A stretch of DNA of 64,000 nt from assembly GCA_017449025.1 (NCBI GenBank), contig JAFSKJ010000069.1:1-64000 (forward strand), given 5' to 3'. The DNA is from Prevotella sp. (GTDB lineage Bacteria; Bacteroidota; Bacteroidia; Bacteroidales; Bacteroidaceae). Of the stretch, positions 7,327 through 16,793 are shown piece by piece. The stretch's first letter is position 1, and the number at the start of each line of letters is the position of its first letter. A program made the position numbers and the translations under genes. The notes under the pieces were generated by a model. That model did not search any database. It saw nothing but the letters and a program-made list of their open reading frames with translations, and had not been told where the DNA came from.

Positions 7327-10300
7327 ATGTTACCACTTATGTCTATTATGAAGCAACGACTATTATTGCTGATGCTACTCACCGGATGGGCAGCAGCGTT
7401 ATGGGCGCAAAAGACCGTTACGGGCACCGTTACCGATGCCAAGGGCGAGCCGCTCTACGGGGTGACGGTGCGCGAGACCGATGCCAAGAACACCGCCGTG
7501 ACCGACCTTAACGGAAAGTTCAGCATAAAAACGAGCACCGATGCCGCCGTGCTCATGTTCAGATATGTTGGCATGGAGCCATACAAGGTGAGCGTGAAGG
7601 GCAAGACCACCATCAGCGTGAAGATGAACGAGGAGACCACCAAGCTGGCCGAGACCGTGGTGGTGTCTACCGGCTACCAGCGCCTGAGCCGCGAGCGGTC
7701 GACGGCGGCCTTCGGATTCGTGGACTCCACAAAGCTGAACCGCGTGATGCACAAAGACCTGACCTCAGCCTTGGAGGGGCAGGTGGCCGGCCTGCGCATG
7801 GACATCAACCCCAACACGGGCGAGAGCAGCCCCATACTGCGCGGCGTAGGCACCTTCTCCAACAGCGTGGGCACAAAGCCGCTGTTAGTGGTCGACGACA
7901 TGGCCACCGACCTTGAGTTGTCGGAAATAAACCCCTACGACGTGGAGTCGGTGACGGTGCTGAAGGATGCCGCCGCCGCAAGCATCTACGGTGCGCTGGC
8001 TGCCAACGGTGTCATTGTCATCACCACCAAGCAGGGCAAGACCGACAAGACCACCGTCAACGTGAATGCCGACTGGTTCATAGCCACGAAGCCCAACTTC
8101 GACGCCATGCACTATGCCTCGACAAGCGACATCATAGACTACGAGACCAATGTATACAACGCACGCGTGAAAAGCAGCGGCAGTGTGAGGAACCTGTTCG
8201 ACCAGTACACCAACAACTACTACTCACCGCTCTATCAGCTCTACCGCGACCAGGCAGAGGGGCGCATCAGCGAGGCCGACGTAAACAAGACCCTCGACCA
8301 GTGGCGCCAGAACGACTACTACGAGCAATACCGCGACAAGGCCTGGCGCACCGCCGTCACTCAGCGCTACAATGTGTCGCTGTCGCAGAAGTCGCAGCAG
8401 TCAAGCCACTTCGCCTCGTTCAAGTATGAGCACGACAAGAACCGCGCCCTGAACGACAAGAACGACAATTTCAGCATCTACCTTAAGTCGAACTTCAAGC
8501 TGGCCAAGTGGCTTGATATGAAGTTAGGCATAGACACCCGCTTCTCAAACGCCACCACTCCCAACGGCTCGTACACCAGCTACACCCTGCAGGAGCGCTA
8601 CGCCAGCATCGTGGATGCGCAGGGCAACCGCGTGCAGTCGCCATACGTCAACCTCAGCGGCTATGTGGGCAGCTCGCTCAACGGCAGCCGCATCCGCGAG
8701 GTGGAGGAGCAGCAGGTAGAGGGGCTGATGCCCTTCTCGTTCAACGTGCTTGACGCCCTCGACGAGAGCCTGACCAAGAGCCGCAACGTCAGGATGCGCC
8801 CGTTTGTCAACATGGAGGCGAAGTTCCTGAAAGCCTTCCGCTACAACCTGATGTTCCAGTATGAGTGGGCACAGACGCGCAGCGAGGTGTACGACGAACA
8901 AGACACCTACCTGATGCGCCTTACCCACAACGCCTTCATCGACCAGAACGGCAACTGCCTGCTGGCCGACGGCGGCCGCTGGTTCCAGCAGACCAACAAC
9001 TCGCGCCGCTACACCTTCCGCAACCAGCTGAACTTCGACAAGAGCTTCCTCGACTCGAAGCACAACGTAAACGCCATCATGGGCTTCGAGCTGCGCGAGA
9101 ACCGCTCACCACGCCTCGTCCAGCAACTGATGTACGGCTACAACGAGCAGGCGCTCACCTCAGTGCGCATGGACTGGGACAAGCTCTACAACGAAGGCTG
9201 GGAAAGCCTGGTATACAACGGCACCACACGCTACATGGGCTTAGGCACCAGCCAGTCAGAGATATTCCACCGCTATGCCTCGTTCTACGCCAACGTGGGC
9301 TACAACTACCTGTACCGCTACAACCTGACGGGAAGCATCCGCTGGGACGAGGCCGACCTCTTCGGCCTTGACACCAAGAACCAGCACCACCCGCTGTGGT
9401 CCATCGGCGGCGGCTGGAACATCTCCGAGGAGCAGTTCATGAAGGGCATCTCATGGCTCGACTTCCTTAAGCTGCGCATCACCTACGGTGTCAACGGCAA
9501 CGTGGACCAAAGCTCAACCACCTATTTCGTGGCCCGCTACCGCATAGAGAGCAACGACCCCACCAACACGCAGTACCTGCGCTACACCGACGACAACCTG
9601 CCCAACCCGAAGCTGCGCTGGGAGAAGACGTCGACCTTCAACATCGGCCTTGACTTCCGCCTGCTCAACAACCTGCTCAGCGGCTCGTTGGAGTTCTACA
9701 ACCGCGTGGGCGACGACCTGCTGGTAAGAAAATACATGGACTCGACGCTCGGAGCCACCTCGCGCGTAATTAACAATGGCAAGATGCGAAACAGCGGCGT
9801 GGAGCTGTCGCTGACGGGCAACATCTTACGCACCGAGGACTGGGGGCTGTCGGCCACACTCAACTATGCCTACAACAACAACAAGATGCTCAGCGTGGAG
9901 CACAGCCCCACCGACATAGCCTCGAACTTCATCACGGCTCCAGAGAATTACCGCATAGAGGACACCAGCTACAACACCGTCTGGGCCTATCAGCTGAGCC
10001 GCGTGGTCAACGGCTATCCCGTAATACTCGATGCCGACGGCAACGAGATGGCCAAGTTCGACGCAGAAGGCAACCCCACGGAGGTAACGGTAAGCTCTAC
10101 CCTCAAGGGTGTGGGCGCACTGAAGAACATGGGCACCTTCGTTCCCATACACACCGGCTCGCTGTCGCTGAACCTGCGGTGGCGCGAGCTGGAGCTTAAC
10201 ACGCTCTTCGTCTTCTCCGGTGGCAACAAGCTGCGCTTAGACGCCACCGACATGAACTCATACCAGATGACCACCGACCACGTGAACGACCACACGGTGA

Positions 10301-10623
10301 AGCACTACTACGAGATGCCCACAGGCAGCGTGGCCCAGCAGTATGCCAGCACCTTCTCGGAGTGGTGGCGCTACAGCGACCAGCAGGTGAAGTCGGCCGA
10401 CTACCTGAAGATGCGCAGCATAAACCTGGCATACCATCTGCCCGATGCCATCATAAAGAAGCTTGGCATAGGCCATACACAGCTCACGCTACAGGTGAAC
10501 AACCTGTTCTACTGGTCGGCAGCAGGCCGCGACATCGACCCCGAGTCGTACTCCGTAAAGACAGGCGGACGCACCCTCACGCAGCCGAAGACAATAAGCA
10601 TAGGACTCTCGACAACACTATAA
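7327..10623 (+). CDS. SusC-like TonB-dependent outer-membrane transporter
   Basis: Encodes 1098 residues. Start 7327 follows AAGGAA, but ATG 7348 (MKQRLLLLMLLTGWAAALWA) gives a more classical signal peptide, so the start is uncertain by 7 codons. A carboxypeptidase-regulatory-like beta-sandwich follows (about 28-115, VTGTVTDAKGEPLYGVTV), then the plug (about 120-245) with the SusC signature VTVLKDAAAASIYGALAANG, then a 22-strand barrel ending in SIGLSTTL. SusC proteins import oligomers with a SusD lid, using TonB energy. susD follows after 51 nt. The downstream partner genes include a metalloprotease and no glycosidase, so a peptide or glycoprotein ligand is as plausible as a glycan. Confidence 0.95.
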   Translation: MLPLMSIMKQRLLLLMLLTGWAAALWAQKTVTGTVTDAKGEPLYGVTVRETDAKNTAVTDLNGKFSIKTSTDAAVLMFRYVGMEPYKVSVKGKTTISVKMNEETTKLAETVVVSTGYQRLSRERSTAAFGFVDSTKLNRVMHKDLTSALEGQVAGLRMDINPNTGESSPILRGVGTFSNSVGTKPLLVVDDMATDLELSEINPYDVESVTVLKDAAAASIYGALAANGVIVITTKQGKTDKTTVNVNADWFIATKPNFDAMHYASTSDIIDYETNVYNARVKSSGSVRNLFDQYTNNYYSPLYQLYRDQAEGRISEADVNKTLDQWRQNDYYEQYRDKAWRTAVTQRYNVSLSQKSQQSSHFASFKYEHDKNRALNDKNDNFSIYLKSNFKLAKWLDMKLGIDTRFSNATTPNGSYTSYTLQERYASIVDAQGNRVQSPYVNLSGYVGSSLNGSRIREVEEQQVEGLMPFSFNVLDALDESLTKSRNVRMRPFVNMEAKFLKAFRYNLMFQYEWAQTRSEVYDEQDTYLMRLTHNAFIDQNGNCLLADGGRWFQQTNNSRRYTFRNQLNFDKSFLDSKHNVNAIMGFELRENRSPRLVQQLMYGYNEQALTSVRMDWDKLYNEGWESLVYNGTTRYMGLGTSQSEIFHRYASFYANVGYNYLYRYNLTGSIRWDEADLFGLDTKNQHHPLWSIGGGWNISEEQFMKGISWLDFLKLRITYGVNGNVDQSSTTYFVARYRIESNDPTNTQYLRYTDDNLPNPKLRWEKTSTFNIGLDFRLLNNLLSGSLEFYNRVGDDLLVRKYMDSTLGATSRVINNGKMRNSGVELSLTGNILRTEDWGLSATLNYAYNNNKMLSVEHSPTDIASNFITAPENYRIEDTSYNTVWAYQLSRVVNGYPVILDADGNEMAKFDAEGNPTEVTVSSTLKGVGALKNMGTFVPIHTGSLSLNLRWRELELNTLFVFSGGNKLRLDATDMNSYQMTTDHVNDHTVKHYYEMPTGSVAQQYASTFSEWWRYSDQQVKSADYLKMRSINLAYHLPDAIIKKLGIGHTQLTLQVNNLFYWSAAGRDIDPESYSVKTGGRTLTQPKTISIGLSTTL

Positions 10624-10624
10624 A

Positions 10625-10757
10625 AGCCCACCCCAACCCCTTCCCAAGGGAGGGGCTGACAAAATACAAATAAGATGAAAACAACAAAAACTAATATCAA
10701 AGCAATGGCAAGACTTCTATTCAGTCTCCCCTCCCTTGGGAAGGGGCTGGGGGTGGG
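10625..10757. repeat. Long inverted repeat across the susC-susD junction
   Basis: The arm 10625-10660 (CCCACCCCAACCCCTTCCCA core) is nearly the reverse complement of 10722-10757 (TCCCTTGGGAAGGGGCTGGG core), about 33 paired bases. The loop of about 60 nt holds the susD start codons at 10675 and 10705. The right arm is inside susD coding sequence. A related C/G-rich unit lies at 25986-26040. The RNA hairpin could tune susD translation relative to susC. Confidence 0.75.
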
Positions 10758-12171
10758 CCTGTTGCTGCTGTTCTCTTCTTGCGACAGCTATATCGACATC
10801 ACCCCGAAAGGAGCTGTCACCGTAGACTCCGCCAGCCAGTACTACCAGCTGGTTGTAAACCCCATGCGCTGCTACTACCCCTCTGCGTTTGCCATGCTGA
10901 GCGACGACGCCTGGACCAAGGAGTCGAACATCTTCGGCTACGAGAGCCAGACACCCGACGGCATCAACTTCACCTTCAACGAACAGGCCGACCGGACAAA
11001 CCTCTCCGACAACAATCTGTATGAGAACATGTATGCCTACATACTGCGCTCGAACCTCATCATCGACAACATCGACGACACACAAGGCTCGCAGGACATC
11101 AAGGCGCTGGCCAAGGCTGAGGCACGCACCTTCCGCGCCTTCGACCACTTCCTGGCCGTGAACACCTTTGCCAAGGCCTACGACCCCGCAACGGCCACCC
11201 AGGACGGCGGCGTCTGCATTGTCGACCACTACGACTTGGAAGCCACACCCGCCAAGGCCACCGTGGCTGAGGTCTACGACTTCATCATCCGAGAGTTGGA
11301 GTCGTCGGTAGAACTGTTGAAGGAAAAGCCGGAGAACATCTACCACCCCAACAAGGCTTACGGCTACGGACTGCTGTCGCTGGTATACCTCTTCCACCGC
11401 GACTGGGAGAAAGCCCGACAGGCGGCAGAGACATCACTGCGCCTTAACTCCACGCTCATCGACTACAACGTCATCAACAATGCCGGCGGACTGGCACTCT
11501 ACAAGAACTACAACCGCGACAACAACCCCGAAATACTGAGCTACATGTGGATGGCCTCCGGCTGGATTTCCGAACAGGTGGCACTCTACTACTACGGCAT
11601 GATAAGCCCCGAGCTGAAGCAGCTCTTCGAGAGCAACGACCTGCGCTACAAACTGTTTCTGCGCGACACAGGCACAACCATAGCCAACTGGTTCGACACC
11701 GGCTCAGGAGCTGCCATCTGGACACCGGCCAACACGTCGGAGCGGTTCACATATATGGCGGTGGGCATGCGCACAGCAGAGGTCTACCTGGTTCTGGCAG
11801 AGGCCAACGCACGCTTGGGCAACCTGGCAGAGGCCGCCAACTACGTGAACCAGCTGCGAGCAAAGCGCCTTAGCGGCGGCAACACCGACATAGCCACGCC
11901 CACGTCACAGGTGGAGATGATCAAGACCATAATCGCTGAGCGACGCAAGGAGCTGCTCTTCGGCTTCCACCGTTTCTTCGACCTTAAGCGCTTCAACATA
12001 GAGCCGGAATACCAGAAGACCATCACCCGCAAGTTCCCCGTGGTGAACATCGACGACGCCCACCCCCAGCAGACCTATACGCTGCGCCCCGACTCACGGC
12101 TCTACATCATACCCTTCCCCCACTCTGCCCGCGACAAGAACCCCAACCTGACTCTTAACACCAACGAATAG
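10675..12171 (+). CDS. SusD/RagB-like surface nutrient-binding lipoprotein
   Basis: Encodes 498 residues, the usual SusD length. The lipobox cysteine is residue 36 (LLLLFSSC), followed by DSYIDITPKG, a classic SusD N-terminus. Helical TPR-like scaffolding follows (AKAEARTFRAFDHFLAVNTF; YGYGLLSLVYLFHRDWEKA), and the C-terminal RagB part contains IIAERRKELLFGFHRFFDLKR. It caps the SusC barrel at the cell surface and binds ligand. Oddly, residues 17-29 (SLPSLGKGLGVGL) are encoded by a dispersed inverted repeat shared with the susC 3' flank, so the signal peptide n-region is repeat-derived. An internal ATG at 10705 would shorten it by 10 residues. Confidence 0.94.
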   Translation: MKTTKTNIKAMARLLFSLPSLGKGLGVGLLLLFSSCDSYIDITPKGAVTVDSASQYYQLVVNPMRCYYPSAFAMLSDDAWTKESNIFGYESQTPDGINFTFNEQADRTNLSDNNLYENMYAYILRSNLIIDNIDDTQGSQDIKALAKAEARTFRAFDHFLAVNTFAKAYDPATATQDGGVCIVDHYDLEATPAKATVAEVYDFIIRELESSVELLKEKPENIYHPNKAYGYGLLSLVYLFHRDWEKARQAAETSLRLNSTLIDYNVINNAGGLALYKNYNRDNNPEILSYMWMASGWISEQVALYYYGMISPELKQLFESNDLRYKLFLRDTGTTIANWFDTGSGAAIWTPANTSERFTYMAVGMRTAEVYLVLAEANARLGNLAEAANYVNQLRAKRLSGGNTDIATPTSQVEMIKTIIAERRKELLFGFHRFFDLKRFNIEPEYQKTITRKFPVVNIDDAHPQQTYTLRPDSRLYIIPFPHSARDKNPNLTLNTNE

Positions 12172-12216
12172 GTTTTTCACGACAACAATTCTTTAACGAA
12201 CTAAACGCATTTGAAT

Positions 12217-13011
12217 ATGAAGAAACTTTACGCAACAATCATGTTTGCCATGATGGCAATGACCTCAATGGCACAAGAGCTGAACGACACCACCTACGTG
12301 ATGTTCGACTTCAACCTCAACCCCTGGAACCATCCCGTGTCAACGGCTGAAAAAGGCTGGGGACCTGACTACGGGGACCTGACAGGCGCCATCTTAAAAA
12401 ACACCGACTTCACATGGCCGATAGCAGAAGGTTCCGACAAGTTAGTGACAGTGACACTCTACCCTCCCACCGACTGGGACGAATTCAATCCTGAAAGACC
12501 GTCGCTGCTCTGCCGCCGCACCTGCGTCAATGCCGGCATATATACCGCCGACGGCGGCGACTCCATCTTGACCATGCTCTTCACCAACCCCGGCTACACC
12601 ATGCGCTTCAAGGCGCCCGAGGGCTACAAGTTCGGCAAGATGCTGTTCCACGACTATCGTTCAAACTATTTCCTCATCGACACGGAAGAGGAAATTGAGG
12701 TGGAGCGCTTGGGTTCTACACACAAGGACACCCACAAGATATGGATTCCCGAAACGCCGAAGGTGAACAAGAACAACCTGGACTGCTGGGAAGGCGACGA
12801 GACCAACATACTGTTCAACAACCAGGCCTACTTCAAGGGCAACTTCATGAAAATAGACATGCGCCTCGTGCCTAACGGCAATGCCGGAGTAGTGGAGATT
12901 GCCGACAAGGACACTGAAGGCAACCAGCTGTACGACCTGCTGGGCCGACGCGCCGGAGCCACCCCTCACAAGGGTGTCTACATCAGCGGCGGCAGGAAAA
13001 TTGTAAAATAA
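12217..13011 (+). CDS. Small secreted protein with CTD-like tail, SusCD operon
   Basis: Encodes 264 residues from ATG 12217, preferred over the TTG two codons upstream. The signal peptide is MKKLYATIMFAMMAMTSMA. The mature part is mostly beta with no motif I can name. It ends YDLLGRRAGATPHKGVYISGGRKIVK, the same tail type as the other secreted proteins in this window. It lies 45 nt after susD on the same strand, so it is probably cotranscribed and may be an accessory surface ligand-binding protein of the transporter. The family is not recognised. Confidence 0.7.
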   Translation: MKKLYATIMFAMMAMTSMAQELNDTTYVMFDFNLNPWNHPVSTAEKGWGPDYGDLTGAILKNTDFTWPIAEGSDKLVTVTLYPPTDWDEFNPERPSLLCRRTCVNAGIYTADGGDSILTMLFTNPGYTMRFKAPEGYKFGKMLFHDYRSNYFLIDTEEEIEVERLGSTHKDTHKIWIPETPKVNKNNLDCWEGDETNILFNNQAYFKGNFMKIDMRLVPNGNAGVVEIADKDTEGNQLYDLLGRRAGATPHKGVYISGGRKIVK

Positions 13012-13056
13012 GCATAATTATTCACCAGATATAATTGATTATCGGTCTTTTTGTTG

Positions 13057-13065
13057 TATCTTTGC
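13057..13065 (+). promoter_or_regulatory. Promoter -7 element abutting the metalloprotease ATG
   Basis: TATCTTTGC ends 3 nt before the ATG at 13069, with TTG at 13035-13037 as a possible -33 element. A transcript from here would have almost no leader. Confidence 0.6.
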
Positions 13066-13068
13066 AAC

Positions 13069-15579
13069 ATGAAGACATTAACCAAAACCATTTCATTAGC
13101 TGCACTGCTGCTCACATGTGGGCTGCAGGCAGCTTTTTCCGTAGAGAAATACTCATTAGAGAAAGACACCGTGACCACCGACTCCATAGAGGTGGACATG
13201 ACTGTAGAAGACTCATGCTGCGCAGACAGCACAGCAAAGAAGAAAAAGGAGGAAGACCCCTACAAGAAGCTCATCAAGGAGGGTGGCTCCGTCAATGAGG
13301 GGCTGTTCACCGTACGCCACATCAAGGACGACTGGTACTTAGAGGTGCCCGACGAGCTGTTAGGCCGCATGCTGCTTGCCGTCACCCGCTTCATCAGCGT
13401 GCCCCAGGACTTCAAGATGTTCTCCGGCGAAGAGGTGAACCGCTCGGCTGTCTACTTTGAGCAGTACAACGACAAGGCGCTCTTCCTGCGCGAATACGTG
13501 CAGTCGAGCTTCGCCAATGCCGACGACCGCATAGCCATCTCGCTCCGGCAGTCAACCGTCGACCCCATCATCTACAAGTTCGAGGTCATAGGCCGCAACC
13601 CCGACACCAAGGCGCAGCTCATCAACGTCACCAAGTGGCTCATGAGCGACAACAAGGTGACAAGCTTCTCATCTACCGACCGCACCACACTCGGCATAGG
13701 AGGCCTGCAGAACGACCGCACGTTCATTGACAGCATAAAGACCTACCCCATTAACATTGAGATACAGTCGCTGCGCACCTACGGCATGTCGTCCGGCCGC
13801 ACGCCAGCCTCCAAGACCGGCTCGGCCACACTATCGCTCAACACCTCAATAGTGCTGCTGCCAGAGAAACCCATGCAGCCCCGCTATGCCGACAAACGCG
13901 TGGGATATTTCCAGAACAAGATTACAGGCTTCAGCGACAGCCAGCAGACCACCGACCACGAGGCCATAGTAATGCGCTACCGCTTAGAGCCCAAGGACCC
14001 CAAGGCATACAAGGCGGGCAAGCTGGTGGAGCCCAAGAAGCAGATAGTCTACTACATTGACCCCGCCACGCCCAAGAAATGGGTGAAATACCTCATTGCC
14101 GGCATCAACGACTGGAACAAGGCGTTCGAGGCCGCCGGATTCAAGAATGCCATCGTGGGCAAGGAGTGGCCGGAGAACGACACCACGATGTCGGTAGACG
14201 ACGCCCGTTTCTCCATGATACGCTACCTGCCCTCAGAGACCGAGAACGCCTACGGCCCGCGCATCGTTGACCCCCGCTCTGGCGAAATCATCGAGGCGCA
14301 CGTCTGCTGGTACCACAACGTGATGAACCTGGTCAAGAAGTGGTACATGATGCAGTGCGGAGCCTTGGACAAACGCGCGCAGAAAATGGACTTCCCCGAC
14401 GAGCTGATGGGGCAGCTCATACGATTCGTGTCAAGCCATGAGGTAGGCCACTCCCTCGGCCTGCGTCACAACATGATAGCATCGCAGGCCACACCCGTGG
14501 AGAAGCTGCGCGACAAGGCATGGGTGGAGAAGCACGGCCACACCAGCAGCATCATGGACTACGCACGCTTCAACTACGTGGCACAGCCGGAAGACAAAAT
14601 CTCGGAGAAGGGACTCTTCCCGCGCATCAACGACTACGACTGCTGGGCCATCAAGTGGGGCTACCAGTACCGTCCCGAGTTCAGCGACCCCGCCAAGGAG
14701 AAGAAGGCCCTGATGTCCGAGACCACCAAGGTGCTCGCTAACGACCGCCGCCTATGGTGGAGCGGCGACGAGGGCCGCGGGCCGGATCCCCGCTCACAGA
14801 CCGAGGACCTGGGCGACAACCAGATGCGCGCCAACGACTACGGCATGAAGAACCTGCGCCGCGTGATGGAGCACATTGAACAGTGGACGGCACAGCCCGA
14901 CGAGCAGTACGACGACCTCGGCGAGATGCATCGCGCCGCACGACAGCAATACCAGAGATACGTTGGCCACGTACAGCGCTATTTCTATGGCAAGTACACC
15001 AACAACGCCCCCGGCCAGAAACCCTACGACTTCATTCCCAAAGCAGTGCTCCGCGAAGCCATGCAGTGGACCGACCGCAACGTGCTCGAAGCCCCCCTAT
15101 GGCTTTTCCCAAAGAGCATCGTAGAGAAGCTCGGCATAGACTACATCGACGACATCCGCACCCGCCAACAGGCCACCATCACACTTCTCTTGTCGCCCAG
15201 TGCCATCAACAACCTGCAGGCTGCCAGCTTGCAGACTGCCGACGCCTACCCCGTAGAGGAGTACTTGAGCGACGTCTTCGCCATGGTGTGGAAACCGCTT
15301 GACAGCAAGGAAGAGTGCCAAAACATGCTCCGCCGCTACCAGCAGCGCGCTTACGTCGAGGGCATTGGCAACATGCTGAACCCGCCTCAGGACAAGACAG
15401 CAACCCCCACCAACGCATCAGCCAACCGTACCGATGCCATCCTCTACATCGAGCAGCACCTCGACCGCGTTGAGAAATACCTTAAGGAGCAGAAAGGCGA
15501 CGGCCTTAACGGTCAGCACTACAAGAACCTGCTGCTCAGGATAAAGAAGATACGCGAAAAGTACGAGTCAGGCAAATAG
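13069..15579 (+). CDS. Secreted zinc-dependent metalloprotease (DUF5117/DUF5118 type)
   Basis: Encodes 836 residues from ATG 13069. A start at 13051 would lie upstream of the promoter element. Signal peptide MKTLTKTISLAALLLTCGLQAAFS, then a DUF5118-like N-terminal part, a DUF5117-like domain and a gluzincin/metzincin-type catalytic part with SSHEVGHSLGLRHN (HExxHxxGxxH, about residue 465). The C-terminal helical domain is typical of this Bacteroidota family. It is probably periplasmic or surface exposed and degrades proteins. It follows a SusCD operon and may supply peptides for uptake, though it has its own promoter. Confidence 0.88.
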   Translation: MKTLTKTISLAALLLTCGLQAAFSVEKYSLEKDTVTTDSIEVDMTVEDSCCADSTAKKKKEEDPYKKLIKEGGSVNEGLFTVRHIKDDWYLEVPDELLGRMLLAVTRFISVPQDFKMFSGEEVNRSAVYFEQYNDKALFLREYVQSSFANADDRIAISLRQSTVDPIIYKFEVIGRNPDTKAQLINVTKWLMSDNKVTSFSSTDRTTLGIGGLQNDRTFIDSIKTYPINIEIQSLRTYGMSSGRTPASKTGSATLSLNTSIVLLPEKPMQPRYADKRVGYFQNKITGFSDSQQTTDHEAIVMRYRLEPKDPKAYKAGKLVEPKKQIVYYIDPATPKKWVKYLIAGINDWNKAFEAAGFKNAIVGKEWPENDTTMSVDDARFSMIRYLPSETENAYGPRIVDPRSGEIIEAHVCWYHNVMNLVKKWYMMQCGALDKRAQKMDFPDELMGQLIRFVSSHEVGHSLGLRHNMIASQATPVEKLRDKAWVEKHGHTSSIMDYARFNYVAQPEDKISEKGLFPRINDYDCWAIKWGYQYRPEFSDPAKEKKALMSETTKVLANDRRLWWSGDEGRGPDPRSQTEDLGDNQMRANDYGMKNLRRVMEHIEQWTAQPDEQYDDLGEMHRAARQQYQRYVGHVQRYFYGKYTNNAPGQKPYDFIPKAVLREAMQWTDRNVLEAPLWLFPKSIVEKLGIDYIDDIRTRQQATITLLLSPSAINNLQAASLQTADAYPVEEYLSDVFAMVWKPLDSKEECQNMLRRYQQRAYVEGIGNMLNPPQDKTATPTNASANRTDAILYIEQHLDRVEKYLKEQKGDGLNGQHYKNLLLRIKKIREKYESGK

Positions 15580-15654
15580 TAACGCGCGCACGCACGTACA
15601 TTTATATATTTATAGGAATATAGCATATATAACTCACACAAACAACAATAATCC

Positions 15655-15972
15655 ATGAACGAAAACGAAAACAAGCAGCAAGGCCTGCAGATTGAACTGA
15701 CACCCGACGTGGCACAGGGCAAATACGCCAACTTCGCCATCATCACCCATTCATCCTCCGACTTTGTGGTAGACTTCGCCCGCGTACTGCCGGGACTGCC
15801 CAAAGCCCAAGTAAAGAGCCGCATCATCCTGGCGCCCGAGCACGCCAAGCGCCTTCTCGCCGCCCTGCAGGAAAACATCATGCGCTATGAGCATGAGTAC
15901 GGAACCATAAAAATACATAACCAGGAACCACGCACCATAGCACCATTTAATGTGAGCAAGGGCGAGGCTTAA
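15655..15972 (+). CDS. DUF3467 domain protein
   Basis: Encodes 105 residues, a small cytoplasmic protein with the DUF3467 pattern (IELTPDVAQGKYANFAIITHSSSDFVVDFARVLPG, split over two strands, then LAPEHAKRLLAALQENI). The function is unknown. In Bacteroidota this gene is commonly found between rpoC and rpsL, and here it still lies just before rpsL, while rpoBC are not upstream. That makes it a synteny marker for the ancestral ribosomal cluster. Confidence 0.8.
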   Translation: MNENENKQQGLQIELTPDVAQGKYANFAIITHSSSDFVVDFARVLPGLPKAQVKSRIILAPEHAKRLLAALQENIMRYEHEYGTIKIHNQEPRTIAPFNVSKGEA

Positions 15973-16070
15973 CGCGGTTAAAAGCTCTTAAATGTGTTAT
16001 ATCTTGTTAATAACGACAAGGTATAACACTTTTTCTTCATTATATATTAGGTGGAGTCAGGAAATTGTTG

Positions 16071-16079
16071 TACCTTTGC
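16071..16079 (+). promoter_or_regulatory. Promoter -7 element for rpsL-rpsG-fusA
   Basis: TACCTTTGC, preceded by TTG-containing sequence. The leader of about 85 nt contains a C-rich/G-rich pair (CCCCCTTAGGAGGG) that could fold into a small hairpin. Confidence 0.65.
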
Positions 16080-16170
16080 AGCCCGAAAGCCCCCTTAGGA
16101 GGGAGTGTATCGTGTAAATAGCTGAATATAAACAAAATAACATATAACAAATAATTAAAAGTAAAGTATT

Positions 16171-16551
16171 ATGCCTACAATTTCACAATTGGTAAGAAAA
16201 GGCAGAAAGGTGATTGTCGACAAGTCGAAGTCGCCCGCGCTGGACAACTGTCCACAGCGTCGCGGCGTATGCGTACGTGTCTACACAACAACCCCCAAGA
16301 AGCCTAATTCGGCTATGCGCAAGGTAGCCCGTGTTCGTCTGACTAATCAGAAGGAAGTAAACTCGTACATCCCCGGTGAGGGTCACAACCTGCAGGAGCA
16401 CTCCATAGTGCTTGTCCGCGGCGGCCGTGTCAAGGACCTCCCCGGTGTACGCTACCACATCGTCCGCGGTACACTCGACACCGCAGGTGTGGCTAACCGC
16501 ACTCAGCGCCGCTCCAAGTACGGAGCCAAGCGTCCCAAGCAGAAGAAGTAA
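16171..16551 (+). CDS. rpsL: 30S ribosomal protein S12
   Basis: Encodes 126 residues, full-length S12 (uS12), which acts in decoding-site accuracy. It has the conserved [18 protein letters not shown] and [13 protein letters not shown] loops. The lysines at the classical streptomycin-resistance positions (in PKKPNS and RVKDLP) are wild type. It is the first gene of the rpsL-rpsG-fusA operon, with an unusually long 242-nt gap to rpsG that contains a large imperfect hairpin. Confidence 0.97.
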   Translation: MPTISQLVRKGRKVIVDKSKSPALDNCPQRRGVCVRVYTTTPKKPNSAMRKVARVRLTNQKEVNSYIPGEGHNLQEHSIVLVRGGRVKDLPGVRYHIVRGTLDTAGVANRTQRRSKYGAKRPKQKK

Positions 16552-16561
16552 AAAATGAGTT

Positions 16562-16669
16562 GATGAGTTTGAGAGTTTTTGAGTTGGTGAGTTGGCTCGG
16601 TGATGAGCGTCGCTCCGGAATCAAGAACTCGAAGAGAGAAAACTCATAGACTCAAAAACTTTAAAACTC
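16562..16669. repeat. Imperfect inverted repeat in the rpsL-rpsG spacer
   Basis: GAGTTTGAGAGTTTTTGAGT on the left pairs with ACTCAAAAACTTTAAAACTC on the right (about 30 bp imperfect stem, 16562-16592 with 16640-16669). It may be an attenuator or RNA-processing structure, or a dispersed GAGTTTTTGAGTT repeat. Confidence 0.55.
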
Positions 16670-16793
16670 AAGAAACTTAACAATCCCGTTTTGCTGGAGA
16701 AATGTTAGAAAGGTTGAGTAAATGCTCAAGAGCGAGCGTTGAAGAACATGTAAGAACAGCCCCCACGCAGAATTTAATCATTTAAAAGTAAAA

